Assembly (NCBI RefSeq): GCF_030767025.1
Contig: NZ_JASITE010000004.1
Span: forward strand, 1-64,000
Direction: 5' to 3'
DNA length: 64,000 nt
Source: Nocardia sp. CC227C
GTDB lineage: Bacteria > Actinomycetota > Actinomycetes > Mycobacteriales > Mycobacteriaceae
Shown: one piece after another, positions 51,976 through 62,534 of the stretch
How the letters are laid out: every line of letters starts with the position of its first letter
Numbering within the stretch: the stretch's first letter is position 1
Made by a program: the position numbers and the translations under genes
The notes under the pieces: model-generated
The model's database searches: none
What the model was told of the DNA's origin: nothing
The model's input: the letters and a program-made list of their open reading frames with translations, nothing else

Positions 51976-52187
51976 CATTACGGGTCGGCAACGGAATGTC
52001 CACGCGACACGGGCACGCAACACGCAGAGTTGACCAATTCGATATGTGAATTACCGCTGTTTGAGATTGTCTTGTTACGGCGGAACCCACCGCGCGGGAC
52101 GGGATTCGAACCGACCGCCCGCGTGGCCTCGGCGGGCGGCCTCGATTAGGGTGAGCCCCACTCGAGACGAATGAGGAGAGCTCACCG

Positions 52188-52730
52188 ATGGACGGCAGCA
52201 ACAGCCGCGCGGACGATCACGACGAGCGCCGCTCGCGACGACTGCCCGCCCCCATGATGGGCGCGGTCGCCGCCGCCGGAGCGGTCTCCCTCGGCCTCGT
52301 CCTCATCGGCTCCTGCGGCCTGGATCGCGAGGACACCTACGTCGCGCCCCCTCCCCTCAACGCCGACCTCCAGGCCGCCCCCTCCGGCTACGCCCGCTCC
52401 AGCACCACCACCCCGGTCATCGTCATCCCGCCCTCCCCCACCTGGCGCGTCGCCGCCGACCGCCCGCCGCGCCGCACCACCACGACCACCACCGTCGCGG
52501 CCAAGGCCGACGACGACCGCGAATACTCCGACACCGAGCCCACCACCCGCACCACGCGCCCGACCATCCCCCGCCCCACCACACCCAGCACCACCGAGCG
52601 CACCGAGACGCTCACCCGACCCCCCACCGAAGACCCGCCGACCCCCACCGCGGACCCGCCGACCACCACCGCGGACCTGCCCACCACCACCGCGGTGCCG
52701 ACCTTCCCGGAGGAAGAGATCGAGGAGTAG
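52188..52730 (+). CDS. Thr/Pro-rich surface protein, possible lipoprotein
   Basis: 180 aa, not recognised. A charged N-terminus is followed by one hydrophobic segment (MMGAVAAAGAVSLGLVLIGSC, about residues 23-43). It ends in IGSC, a loose lipobox, so either a lipoprotein or a single-pass anchor is possible. The remaining 135 residues are low-complexity Thr, Pro and Arg (for example RTTTTTTV, TTTADLPTTT) with an acidic end EEEIEE, suited to a stretched cell-wall-spanning stalk. GAGGAG precedes the ATG. A stem-loop terminator follows. Confidence 0.7.
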   Translation: MDGSNSRADDHDERRSRRLPAPMMGAVAAAGAVSLGLVLIGSCGLDREDTYVAPPPLNADLQAAPSGYARSSTTTPVIVIPPSPTWRVAADRPPRRTTTTTTVAAKADDDREYSDTEPTTRTTRPTIPRPTTPSTTERTETLTRPPTEDPPTPTADPPTTTADLPTTTAVPTFPEEEIEE

Positions 52731-52928
52731 CCGAACTCCCCTGCGCAGCGGCACCGCCCCGCCGGAACCGGCACGACGTCCCCCCGGTTATCGGCCCGGC
52801 GACACGACAGGCTCCGGTGCACGCACGGTATCGGCGGGCCGTCGAGCACGGCTGAGCGCGGGCGCGACCGTCCCCGACGATCCCGGATCGGCGGTGCCGG
52901 CGAGCTGCGGGAGTGCGTCGACAATGAC

Positions 52929-52958
52929 GGTGGCCCCTCCGGTTTCGGAGGGGCCACC
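52929..52958. terminator. Bidirectional stem-loop terminator
   Basis: Perfect 13-bp arms GGTGGCCCCTCCG and complement with a four-base loop, between the convergent stops at 52730 and 52979. One of the strongest hairpins in the window. Confidence 0.75.
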
Positions 52959-52978
52959 AGCGTGCGCGAGGAAGCCGG

Positions 52979-54100
52979 TCAGATTTCGGCCAGTCCGTAG
53001 TCGGCGACGCGGTCGGCGAGGACCCGGAGATGCTCCAGCTCTCCGCCGAGGGTGCGGCCGATGGCGGTCAGGCGGGCGACGTAGTGGCTCACCGGGTATT
53101 CGGTGGTGATGCCGATACCGCCGTGCATCTGCACGGCTTCCTGGCCGATGTGCCGCGCACCGCGCGCGACCTGTAGGCGGGCGCGGGAGGCGATCACGGG
53201 GTCCACGGTGCCGTCGGCGAGGGCGGCGGTGGCGTAGTAGCTCATGCTGCGGGCCAGTTCCAGCGACACGTACATGTCCGCGGCCCGCTGCGACAGCGTC
53301 TGGAACTTCGACAGCGTTACCCCGAACTGCTTGCGCGTCTTCAGGTATTCGGTGGTGAGCCGCAGCGACTCCGCCATGGCGCCCAGGGATTCCGCGCACA
53401 GGGCGGCCTGTGCCCGGACCAGCGCCGCGTCGACGGCGGCCCGGACGTCACCGCCGGTGCCGAGCACTTCGGCGGGGACGGCGTCGAATTCGAGCTGCGC
53501 GCCGCGCCGCCCGTCGAATGTGCGGAAGGGCTTGCGCGCCACCGCGTCCGCGTCGACCAGGAACAGCCCGGTGCCGCCGTCGGGCAGCGCCGCGCTGACC
53601 ACCAGGGTGTCGGCGCAGTCGCCGTGCGGGACCGGATTCTTCACACCGGTCAGCGCGTACGAATCACCCTGCGCCACAGCGGTGGTGGCCAGGTCCGCCG
53701 ACGGCCACCGCAGTCCGGGCTCCTCGTGCGCGAAGGCCAGCAGCCGCTGCCCGGCGACCACCTCGGGCAGCACCCGTTGCCGCTGTTCGGCGGTGCCGAC
53801 GCTCGCCACCAGCGAACCGGGCAGCAGCACCGCGTCCAGCAGCGGTTCGGGGGCCAGGCAGCGGCCGATCTCCTCGAGCACCACCATGGTCTCGACGGGG
53901 CCCGCGTCCATACCGCCGTCCGCTTCGCTGAAAGCCAGTCCCAGCACGCCCAATTCGGCGAGCTGCCCCCACACGTCCCGGCTCCAGCCGAGATCGGTGT
54001 CGGTGATCTTCAGCCGCGACTCCGGGTCGTAGGTGCGCGCCAGCACCTCGCGCACCGTGTCGCGCAGCATGATCTGTTCATCGGTGAGTTCGAAATCCAT
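52979..54100 (-). CDS. Acyl-CoA dehydrogenase, partner subunit (FadE)
   Basis: 373 aa of the acyl-CoA dehydrogenase fold: DFELTDEQIMLRDTVREVLA, then a middle domain, ARTGLAFSEADGG-like loop (GLAFSEADGGM) and the C-terminal QMHGGIGITTEYPVSHYVARL. The usual catalytic Glu context YEG is not seen. It is the second gene after another FadE with only 9 bp between. Adjacent unequal FadE pairs in mycobacteria form alpha2beta2 enzymes for steroid or branched acyl-CoA, so a heteromer is likely. Confidence 0.88.
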   Translation of the reverse strand: MDFELTDEQIMLRDTVREVLARTYDPESRLKITDTDLGWSRDVWGQLAELGVLGLAFSEADGGMDAGPVETMVVLEEIGRCLAPEPLLDAVLLPGSLVASVGTAEQRQRVLPEVVAGQRLLAFAHEEPGLRWPSADLATTAVAQGDSYALTGVKNPVPHGDCADTLVVSAALPDGGTGLFLVDADAVARKPFRTFDGRRGAQLEFDAVPAEVLGTGGDVRAAVDAALVRAQAALCAESLGAMAESLRLTTEYLKTRKQFGVTLSKFQTLSQRAADMYVSLELARSMSYYATAALADGTVDPVIASRARLQVARGARHIGQEAVQMHGGIGITTEYPVSHYVARLTAIGRTLGGELEHLRVLADRVADYGLAEI

Positions 54101-54109
54101 GGCGGCGCC

Positions 54110-55279
<1,170 letters not shown>

Positions 55280-55509
55280 CGCGTCTCCAGGCGTTCGCCG
55301 TATGTGTTCCGCGTCTCGGGCTTAAAAGACACGGCCAAGTGGGTGTCTCAAAGCTACCACTGGGTAACGGTCGGTCTGTCACCAGCATCACACCGGCGGC
55401 GCGGCCTCACCCCCCACGCCGGGCACACGGCTGGTAATTTGCGGGGGATCAGCGCGGCCGAAAAGACATCCGGCGGCCGCGCCCATCGAAATCTCGAGGA
55501 GCAATACGA

Positions 55510-56220
55510 GTGAACGGCAGGACCCTCCGCCGCGCCGCGTCCGCGACCGCCATCGCGGCCACGGTGGCGCTAGGCACGACCGCAGTCGCCCACGCCGAAC
55601 CCGCGGAGCCGCAGCCCTCACCCGTCGACATCGCCATCGAGCAGCTCACCGACACGGCCGAGGGCAATGCCGACGCCGAGGCGGCGGTGCGCTCCACCGC
55701 CAAGGCCGCGCAGCTCGTCACCGCCGCCAAGCTGGGCAATGTGGCATTCGCCCCGTTCGCCTACATGGCGCCCACCCTCGGCTGCGGCACCGGTATGCCG
55801 CTCAGCCTGACCGCGGCCTCCGCCATCGCGGGCGGTACTCCCGACAGCCTCGGCGCCGCCCCCGGCACCCTCCGCTTCCAGGCCGTCGCCCAGCACTCCG
55901 GCATGCCGCTGGCCTCCGGCCTCAGCGTGGTCTGGCTGAACGTGAACAACGGCCGCAGCGGGATCAACATGCTCGACGACGTCTCCGAGTACAACCTCCC
56001 CAGCCTGTCCAAGACCGTCGACTCCGGCCCCGGCAACGTCATCGCCTCCCTCTGGGGCACCATCGACTACCCCGGCGCCCGCTGCGTCGTCACCCCCACC
56101 GTCGGCCTCTTCACCGTCCCGGACCTCCCGGCCCCCGCCCCCGAGGCCCCGGCCGACCCGGCCGCTCCCGCCCCGGCCTCCGAACAACCCGCCCCGGCCG
56201 ACGCCCCCGCACCGAACTGA
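55510..56220 (+). CDS. Secreted protein of unknown function
   Basis: 236 aa. A clear Sec signal peptide, RRAASATAIAATVALGTTAVAHA, is cut after AHA near residue 29. The mature part has a helical region, then a compact domain from about residue 75 with one Cys pair (TLGCGTG; GARCVVTP) that could be disulfide-linked. A Pro/Ala-rich tail (PAPAPEAPADPAAPAPASEQ) ends it. GTG 55510 follows GAGGAG. I recognise no named family. A stem-loop follows. Confidence 0.8.
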   Translation: MNGRTLRRAASATAIAATVALGTTAVAHAEPAEPQPSPVDIAIEQLTDTAEGNADAEAAVRSTAKAAQLVTAAKLGNVAFAPFAYMAPTLGCGTGMPLSLTAASAIAGGTPDSLGAAPGTLRFQAVAQHSGMPLASGLSVVWLNVNNGRSGINMLDDVSEYNLPSLSKTVDSGPGNVIASLWGTIDYPGARCVVTPTVGLFTVPDLPAPAPEAPADPAAPAPASEQPAPADAPAPN

Positions 56221-56297
56221 CCACGGCCCCAACCCGATCCGGCATCCGAGCCCGCTACGAACCGACGGGCTCACCCGCTACGGCACCACCCCATCCC

Positions 56298-56319
56298 ACC
56301 CGAGCCGGCGGGCTCGGGT
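56298..56319 (+). terminator. Stem-loop after the secreted-protein gene
   Basis: Perfect 9-bp arms ACCCGAGCC and GGCTCGGGT with a 4-nt loop, 78 bp past the stop. The rest of 56221-56558 holds the hairpin element copy B and no gene. Confidence 0.5.
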
Positions 56320-56425
56320 CTGGCCGACGCGCTCGGGCGAGTCCGGCGTAGTCACCACCCACGCTCAGGTCCCGGCATCCGGCACTTGTACTCGAATGCG
56401 AGCACCTGTCGACCAGCCACCCGGC

Positions 56426-56522
56426 GATTCGCGGCGCGTCCCGGTTCTGGACTGACCGGAGCGGAGGAGCGAAGCGGGGGAGCGGAGGGAGGGAAGAACC
56501 GGGACCTCCAGCGCCGCGAATC
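56426..56522. repeat. 97-bp hairpin element, copy B
   Basis: Identical over all 97 bases to the reverse complement of 13908-14004. Outer arms GATTCGCGGCGC / GCGCCGCGAATC and inner arms GTCCCGGTTCT / AGAACCGGGAC can pair around a purine-rich loop (GGAGCGGAGGGAGGGA). It lies 36 bp beyond the deaD stop, where it could also act as a terminator. Similarity to copy A continues, imperfectly, about 30 bp towards deaD. Confidence 0.85.
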
Positions 56523-56558
56523 CGCCCGGAGCGCAGCGGAGGGCAAATCAAACACAGC

Positions 56559-58340
56559 TCAGGCGCGGGGTTTGCGGCGTTCCGTGCGTTTGCCGCCGCC
56601 GTGGTCGCGGCGGGGGCCCCGGGTCAGGGGGCGGTGTCCGGGCGGGCCCGAGTCGAGCTGGAGCTGAATGAGCTGGCCGCTGATGCGGGTGCGGCGCAGG
56701 GCGTCCAGGGTTTCCGAGGAGAGGTCGGCGGGAAGTTCGACCAGGCTGTGGTCCGGGCGGATGCTGATGTGGCCGAAGTCGCTGCGGCGCAGGCCGCCCT
56801 CGTTGGCGATGGCGCCGACAATCGCGCCGGGCACCACCTTGTGGCGCTTGCCGACGGAAATCCGGTAGGTGGCCATTTCGGCGCCGGACTGGCGGTGGCG
56901 CGACGGGCCTTCGCGGCGCGGGCGGTCACCCTCGAAGGAGCGGGAGCCGCGTTCCCGGGGGCGGCGTTCGGGCTCCGGGTCGGGTTCCATGAAGAAGTTG
57001 TCGCCGTCGTGCGAGCCGACCGCGAGCGCGGCCGCGATATCCACCAGCGGGATATTGTGCTCGCGCTCGTAGTCCTCGATGAGCTTGCGGAACAGCGCCA
57101 GATTCGCCGCGGACAGATTCTCGGTGATCATGTCGCCGAATTTGGCGACGCGCTGCGTGTTCACGTCCTCCACACTGGGCAGCTGCATCTCGGTGAGCGG
57201 CTGGCGGGTGGCGCGTTCGATGGAGTCGAGCAGGCGGCGTTCGCGCGGGGCGACGAACAGCAGCGCCTCACCGCTGCGGCCCGCGCGGCCGGTGCGGCCG
57301 ATGCGGTGCACGTAGGACTCGGTGTCGTGCGGGATGTCGTAGTTGACGACGTGCGAGATGCGTTCCACGTCGAGACCGCGGGCGGCGACGTCGGTGGCGA
57401 CCAGGATGTCGAGCGCGCCGGACTTGAGCTGGCCGATGGTGCGTTCCCGCTGCGCCTGCACGATGTCGCCATTGATGGCGGCGGCGGAATACCCACGGGC
57501 GCGCAGCTTTTCGGCCAGCTCCTCGGTGGCCTGCTTGGTGCGCACGAAGATGATCATGGCCTCGAAGGGTTCGACCTCGAGGATGCGGGTCAGCGCGTCC
57601 AGCTTGCGCTGATAGGACACCTGCACCCAGCGCTGGCCGATATTGGTGTTGGTGGCCGTCTTGGCCTTGACCGTGATCTCCACCGGGTCGTGCAGGTACT
57701 GCTTGGAGATCTTGCGAATGGCGGTCGGCATGGTGGCCGAGAACAGCGCCACCTGCTTGGACTCGGGCGTGTCGCGGAGGATGCGCTCCACATCGTCCTG
57801 GAAGCCCATCTTCAGCATCTCGTCGGCCTCGTCGAGCACGAGGTACTGGAGCTGGGTCAGGTCCAGGGTGCCGCGTTCCAGGTGGTCGATCACCCGGCCG
57901 GGCGTGCCGACCACGACCTGCGCGCCGCGGCGCAGTCCGGACAGCTGGACGGCGTAGTTCTGGCCGCCGTAGATGGGCAGCACATGCAGTTCGGGCATAT
58001 GCGCGGAGTAGCGCTCGAACGCCTCGGCCACCTGGATGGCCAGCTCACGGGTCGGGGCCAGGACCAGCGCCCGCGGCGATTTGCCGGAGACTTGCAGGCC
58101 CATGAGGATCGGGATCGCGAACGCGGCGGTCTTGCCGGTGCCGGTCTGCGCGAGCCCCACCACGTCCGCGCCGTCGAGCAGCGGCGGGATGGTCGCCGCC
58201 TGGATGGGCGACGGCGACTCGTAGCCGACATCGGCGATGGCCCGCAGAATGCGGTCATCGATGCCCAGATCGGCGAAGGACGGGCCGGTCGCGTCCCTCT
58301 CGTCGTCGATCGAAACGCTGTCGGCCGGTGAGGTGCTCAT
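56559..58340 (-). CDS. deaD: DEAD-box RNA helicase (DeaD/CsdA type)
   Basis: ATP-dependent RNA helicase for ribosome assembly and RNA turnover, often cold-induced; 593 aa from ATG 58340. Motifs: SPIQAATIP (Q), AQTGTGKT (I), PTRELAIQ (Ia), DEADEM (II), SATM (III), IIFVRTKQ (IV), TDVAARGLD (V), HRIGRTGR (VI). The C-terminal DbpA-type RNA-binding domain is YRISVGKRHKVVPGAIVGAI, followed by a basic tail. A TAAACT box ends 8 nt before the ATG, hinting at a leaderless or very short leader. An upstream 46-codon extension is non-coding. Confidence 0.93.
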   Translation of the reverse strand: MSTSPADSVSIDDERDATGPSFADLGIDDRILRAIADVGYESPSPIQAATIPPLLDGADVVGLAQTGTGKTAAFAIPILMGLQVSGKSPRALVLAPTRELAIQVAEAFERYSAHMPELHVLPIYGGQNYAVQLSGLRRGAQVVVGTPGRVIDHLERGTLDLTQLQYLVLDEADEMLKMGFQDDVERILRDTPESKQVALFSATMPTAIRKISKQYLHDPVEITVKAKTATNTNIGQRWVQVSYQRKLDALTRILEVEPFEAMIIFVRTKQATEELAEKLRARGYSAAAINGDIVQAQRERTIGQLKSGALDILVATDVAARGLDVERISHVVNYDIPHDTESYVHRIGRTGRAGRSGEALLFVAPRERRLLDSIERATRQPLTEMQLPSVEDVNTQRVAKFGDMITENLSAANLALFRKLIEDYEREHNIPLVDIAAALAVGSHDGDNFFMEPDPEPERRPRERGSRSFEGDRPRREGPSRHRQSGAEMATYRISVGKRHKVVPGAIVGAIANEGGLRRSDFGHISIRPDHSLVELPADLSSETLDALRRTRISGQLIQLQLDSGPPGHRPLTRGPRRDHGGGKRTERRKPRA

Positions 58341-58544
58341 TGGCCGCAAGTTTACTGCTTGGCTGTGGTCACCTCGACCATCGGGCCGACCGGGTGAGAC
58401 CCAGGTAACCGAACGGTCGGCATCGCATACCTCGACACCACCGAAATCCCCAGCCCCCACAGCCCTTTCCACCACCACCCCGAATCCCCTGCCAGCCGTC
58501 CCACGGAACTGCCGCCCGCCCGATCACACCGCAGCACCCCGGCG

Positions 58545-58740
58545 ATGCCGACTCCCGCACACCACGGCACCCCGGCGCGCAGCCGCCCCGCACCGCAGCA
58601 CCCCGGCGCGCACCGTCCCTCACACAGCGGCACCGCACCATGCGGCCGACCGCGCACATACCGCACCGACTCACCGCACACGCCCACCGCGTCGCCGCAC
58701 ACGCCCACCAACTCACCGCGCAGCCGCCGCACAGCCCCAA
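58545..58740. repeat. Degenerate CACC/GCAC-rich repeats
   Basis: Inside the 639-bp gene-less gap 58341-58979, short units such as CACCCCGGCGCGCA and ACCGCACACGCCCACC recur irregularly. No gene is seen. The promoter of the nitrilase-family gene should lie in the last 100 bp. Confidence 0.4.
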
Positions 58741-58979
58741 CACCGCCGCACACGCGAACACGCCACCGCGCCGCCTGTGCACCGCAGTACACCATCGACG
58801 AACCTCAGCAGCGCGATCATCGCCTACCGGGTGACCTGACCGCCGCACTCGAGCTCGGCGGTGCCGATGATCGCCGGGCCGGGCTTGTCCGGGATGGCGC
58901 GGTGGCCGTCCGGTGGCGGGCCGGGATCGCGTACCGATCCCGGTATCGCCGCGCGGCGGAATCGGGTACTTCTGAATGC

Positions 58980-59852
58980 ATGAGCGCCTTCGCCCACGAA
59001 CCGGCCGCCGCCGTGCACCCGGCCGACGAATCCACCGCCGGGCCCGCCGTCGATATCGCGGTGATCCAATTCGGACCCGGCACCGATGTCGGGGCCAATC
59101 TCGCGGCGCTGCGGGAGGAGGTGCGGGCGGCCGCCGAATTGGGGGCCAAGGTCGTGGTCGCGCCCGAGTACTCGATGTACTCGGTGAAGCGGCTGGACGA
59201 GCGGGTGGTGTCGGTCGCGGAACCGCTGACCGGACCGTTCGTGACCGGATTGCGCGGTATCGCCGCCGAGTTCGGGGTGCACCTGGTGGCGGGCGTGGCG
59301 GAGGCGCCGGGCGGTGACCTGCCCGCCGACCGCATCTTCAACACCCTGGTCGCCGCCACCCCCGAGGCCGAGTTCGCCGCCGTCTACCGCAAGGTGCACC
59401 TCTACGACGCCTTCGGGTTCCGCGAATCCGAGGTGGTGCTGCCCGGACCGCTAGACCCACCGCAGACCTTCACCGTGGACGGCGTGGTGTTCGGTATGCA
59501 AACCTGCTTCGACCTGCGCTTCCCCGAGGGTTGCCGACGCATCGCGGCGGCCGGTGCGCAGGTGCTGCTGCTGCCCGCGCAATGGATACCGGGACCGGGC
59601 AAGGTCGATCAGTGGACCACCCTGCTGCGTGCCCGCGCCATCGAGAACACCCTGTACGTGGCCGCCGCCGACCAGTGCGCACCCAAGGGCGCGGGTTCCT
59701 CCATGATCATCGACCCCACCGGCGGAGTGATCGCGGAACTCGGCGAGCACGCGGGCATCGCCACGGCCCACATCGACGTGGCCTACCTGGAGAGCGTGCG
59801 CGCCACCAACCCGAGCCTGTCGCTGCGGAGATTCACCATCGCCACCGAGTGA
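58980..59852 (+). CDS. Carbon-nitrogen hydrolase (nitrilase superfamily amidase)
   Basis: 290 aa, predicted amidase of the omega-amidase/Nit class. The triad is visible: Glu in VVVAPEYSMY, Lys in YRKVHLYDAFGFRES and Cys in MQTCFDLRFPE. A second structural Glu follows in RARAIENT. The protein begins with about 20 variable residues before VDIAVIQFGPG. Substrate unknown; deaminated glutathione or omega-amides are typical for near relatives. The start is ATG 58980, with no strong ribosome site. Its last ~60 bases plus downstream DNA are duplicated in decayed form at 59986-60186. Confidence 0.88.
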   Translation: MSAFAHEPAAAVHPADESTAGPAVDIAVIQFGPGTDVGANLAALREEVRAAAELGAKVVVAPEYSMYSVKRLDERVVSVAEPLTGPFVTGLRGIAAEFGVHLVAGVAEAPGGDLPADRIFNTLVAATPEAEFAAVYRKVHLYDAFGFRESEVVLPGPLDPPQTFTVDGVVFGMQTCFDLRFPEGCRRIAAAGAQVLLLPAQWIPGPGKVDQWTTLLRARAIENTLYVAAADQCAPKGAGSSMIIDPTGGVIAELGEHAGIATAHIDVAYLESVRATNPSLSLRRFTIATE

Positions 59853-59985
59853 GCGGCAACCGCAACCGCCCCAGGGCCCCGAGCGAGCGCTTCCGAACCA
59901 CTCCGGGGCACACCGAGCCGACCTGCCCGCGACCACCCACCACGCCCACACGAACCCACCGATCCACTCCGACCGCCGCCCTCCT

Positions 59986-60186
59986 CACGCGGCGTACTCC
60001 GAGAGCGTGCGCACCACAACCCCGCGCCTGTCGCTGCGGAGATCCACCATCGCCACCGAGCGAGCCCGCCCCCGCTGCCGCTGACCAGAGTCCCCGGGGC
60101 GAGCGGTTCCGCACCACCGCCGGGGCACAGCATGTCGACCTGCACACACCGCCCCACCCACCACATCTCACGGACCCACCGACCCG
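59986..60186 (+). pseudogene. Degenerate duplicate of the amidase 3' end and downstream DNA
   Basis: GAGAGCGTGCG at 59790 recurs at 60001, and CTGTCGCTGCGGAGAT plus CACCATCGCCACCGAG recur in the same order. The following non-coding bases (GGGGC, GAGCG, GTTCCG, CGGGGCACA, CGACCTGC) also keep register at an offset of 211-219 bp. In the copy the amidase stop is lost (TGA to CGA). So about 190 bp spanning the gene end were duplicated in tandem and have since diverged. The remainder of 59853-60445 has no gene. Confidence 0.6.
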
Positions 60187-60445
60187 TCTACCCACGCCGC
60201 GCTGGCTCATGCACCGCGCGGCCAACCCCGCACCGGCTACCGCCGCTCCACGTCCGACCGGCCTGCGCACCATTACCCGCACGACCCGTGGACTTGCCCG
60301 CACGGTCCGTGTACCACAGCGCGCGGGGACGGGCGGGGCGGCGCACGGCGTTCGTGCCCGGTGGGACGGACCGGCGGCTGCCGCCGCATCCGTTGGGTCT
60401 CCGGGAATCCTGCTGGTGGCGACGAGCACGCCTAGACTGGGGGCG

Positions 60446-61090
60446 ATGATCTATCCGGATCGAGTCGCCGCCGGTCGCGCGCTGGGTGGATCGCTGCGGC
60501 ACCTGCGCGCGATGAACCCTCTGGTGCTGGGATTGCCCCGGGGCGGGGTTCCGGTGGCCGCCGCCGTGCGGGACGAGATCGGCGGTGACCTCGATGTGCT
60601 GCTGGTTCGCAAGCTCGGAGTGCCGTGGCAGTCCGAGCTGGCCTTGGGGGCGATCGGCGAGGACGGGGTGCGGGTCCTCAATGACGACGTGGTGCGGCAC
60701 ACCGGTGTCACAGACGCGCAGATCGCCGAGGTCGAGCGGGTCGAGCGCGCGGAACTGGAGCGCCGCCGTCAACTGCTGGTCGGCGCGGTACCGCCGCTGC
60801 AGATGCGCGACCGGGTAGTCGTAATCGTCGACGACGGTATGGCGACCGGCGCCACGGTGGCCGTGGCCTGTGAGATCGCCCGGCTGCACGATCCGCGCCG
60901 CCTGATCGTGGCCGTGCCGGTGTCCTCGGCCGAGGCGCTGCACCGCATCCGCGCCCGCGCCGACGACGTGGTCTGCCCGCTGGTCCCGCGCCACCTCGGC
61001 GGTGTCGGCGGAGCTTACGAAGACTTCCACCAGCTCACCGACGAAGAGGTCGTGGGGCTGCTCCGCGGTCCGGCACAGGCCGCGGAGTAG
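60446..61090 (+). CDS. Phosphoribosyltransferase-family protein
   Basis: 214 aa, type I PRTase fold. It begins with the family motif PLVLGLPRGGVPVAAAV and has LLVRKLGVPWQSELALGAI. The PRPP loop is VVVIVDDGMATGAT. The C-terminal VSSAEALHRIRARADDVVCP is usual for this group, often found beside erythromycin-esterase or dienelactone-hydrolase-like genes. The accepted base is unknown. ATG 60446 is 7 nt after a TAGACT box with GGGGG between, so a leaderless or very short leader. Confidence 0.88.
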   Translation: MIYPDRVAAGRALGGSLRHLRAMNPLVLGLPRGGVPVAAAVRDEIGGDLDVLLVRKLGVPWQSELALGAIGEDGVRVLNDDVVRHTGVTDAQIAEVERVERAELERRRQLLVGAVPPLQMRDRVVVIVDDGMATGATVAVACEIARLHDPRRLIVAVPVSSAEALHRIRARADDVVCPLVPRHLGGVGGAYEDFHQLTDEEVVGLLRGPAQAAE

Positions 61091-61282
61091 GGCACCAGCC
61101 GCGCGCGACGAGAGCCCAGCCGCTCATCCACCCAGCGTGAACCCCGGCGGCTCTCCCCCACCGTGCGAACCGAACGACTCAGCCCCACTCCGGCCTCGAC
61201 CCGCACATCGCCGATGAGGCGCGACGAAGGCGGTCGGATCGATCGAAGAACCCTGCGGCGCGGCTCGTTCGGCACCGGGCAA

Positions 61283-62146
61283 TCACCCGGTGCCACGGTG
61301 CGCGCACACCCAATCCGCGATATCCGCGGTGACCTCGGCGTGCACCGGCTCGTGCAGCAGATCGTGCCCCGCACCGGGATAGGCGCGGAAGTCGACGGGA
61401 GCCGTCCGCACCCAGTCACGCACCCGGTCGATCGGCGCGCGCCGATCATCGACACCGTGCACCACCAGCACCGGAAGCTCGTCCGGCAGCAGCGGGGCAC
61501 CATTGCCGGCGGCCACGCGCCGCCCGGCGGGTTCCATGCCGCGTGGGGCATACGGCGTGCCGGGACCGCGCCCGGAGCGGGAACGCGGTGCGTCACCGGC
61601 CCCACGCGCCGACGACGGCGGTGCGCCGTCGAAAACGGCCGCCGGGGTGCCGCACAGAATCAGACCCGCCAGCGGGATATCGGCCGCCGCGACGAGCGCG
61701 AGAGCGGTGGCGGCGCCGAGCGAATGCCCCATCAGGAACAGGGGTTGCCTACGCCGGTGTCGATCCGCGGCCGACGGGAGATCGGAACCGGATGCCCACG
61801 CGGATCGCGATGCGCTCGACGCGGATCGGGGCGCGGTTACGGGCGGCGTGGCGTCCCCCGCGGGCGACGATCCGAACGCGGACCCGATCTCGGCGAGAAA
61901 CGCGAGCGCGTCGGCCGTCAGCTCCGGGAGCGTGCCGGGACGTCCGGGATCGCCCTCGCTGAGCCCGTGACCGGAAGTGTCGAGACACCACAGCGATATA
62001 CCGGAGTCCCGGAGACCGGCGGCGAACCGGTGATAGTGGCCGCTGTGCTGACCGCTGCCCGGAAGAAGCGCGAGCGCGGCCCCGGACGGCTCGACCGGGC
62101 GGTGGCGGTAGTGCAATCGACCCCGGCCCCCGACGAAATACGGCAC
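61283..62146 (-). CDS. Alpha/beta hydrolase (monoacylglycerol-lipase-like)
   Basis: 287 aa from GTG 62146 (GGGAGA upstream). Motifs: ALLPGSGQHSGHYHRFAAGL (oxyanion loop; the usual HGxG is PGSG), DTSGHGLSEG, nucleophile in LMGHSLGAATAL, acid in VVHGVDDRRAP and His in GAGHDLLHEP. Two low-complexity inserts interrupt the fold: a Ser/Ala/Arg stretch before the nucleophile and an Arg/Gly/Pro stretch in the lid (SSARGAGDAPRSRSGRGPG). No signal peptide. The lipid substrate is an inference. The 192 bp on its 3' side show nothing. Confidence 0.85.
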   Translation of the reverse strand: MPYFVGGRGRLHYRHRPVEPSGAALALLPGSGQHSGHYHRFAAGLRDSGISLWCLDTSGHGLSEGDPGRPGTLPELTADALAFLAEIGSAFGSSPAGDATPPVTAPRSASSASRSAWASGSDLPSAADRHRRRQPLFLMGHSLGAATALALVAAADIPLAGLILCGTPAAVFDGAPPSSARGAGDAPRSRSGRGPGTPYAPRGMEPAGRRVAAGNGAPLLPDELPVLVVHGVDDRRAPIDRVRDWVRTAPVDFRAYPGAGHDLLHEPVHAEVTADIADWVCAHRGTG

Positions 62147-62347
62147 CGCGCAATTCTCCCAGACCCCGCTCTCCACCGGTCCCCGCCGTCGAGGGGAACT
62201 GGTGGCGGCGCCTGCGCGCACAATGCCGCCACAGATTCCCCCTCGACGGACGACGCGGAGTGCGACACGCCGACGTGGTGGATGGGGTTGCGAGGTTGCG
62301 GGCGGGGCGGGAGCGGGGGTGGCGTGCGGCGGCGGGACGAGTCATGT

Positions 62348-62470
62348 TGTCGCGCAACAACGCCCGTCAGGGGTTGCCGACGGGGGCGGGAAGCGGGTGG
62401 GGCCGGGGGTGAAGCGGGCCCCACCTCGTAACACACCGCTTCGCTTCCACTTACTACGCTGTTGCGCGAC
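62348..62470. promoter_or_regulatory. Spaced 11-bp inverted repeat upstream of the nuclease gene
   Basis: GTCGCGCAACA at 62348-62358 and its exact complement TGTTGCGCGAC at 62460-62470 lie about 100 bp apart in the 388-bp divergent region 62147-62534. They could be two operator half-sites. Otherwise this region holds no gene. Confidence 0.3.
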
Positions 62471-62534
62471 TCGGCACGCAACGGTGCGTGGACCGGGTGC
62501 GGGTGTCGGCGAGGAAGGCACAGGAGGGCCGCGC

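Noticed and set aside
52085..52135. tRNA gene on the minus strand (GGTTCGAATCCC at 52112-52101)
   Set aside because: Only the T-loop sequence matches. The T-stem does not pair properly, and no acceptor or anticodon arms could be found. At most a chance match or a tRNA-end relic.
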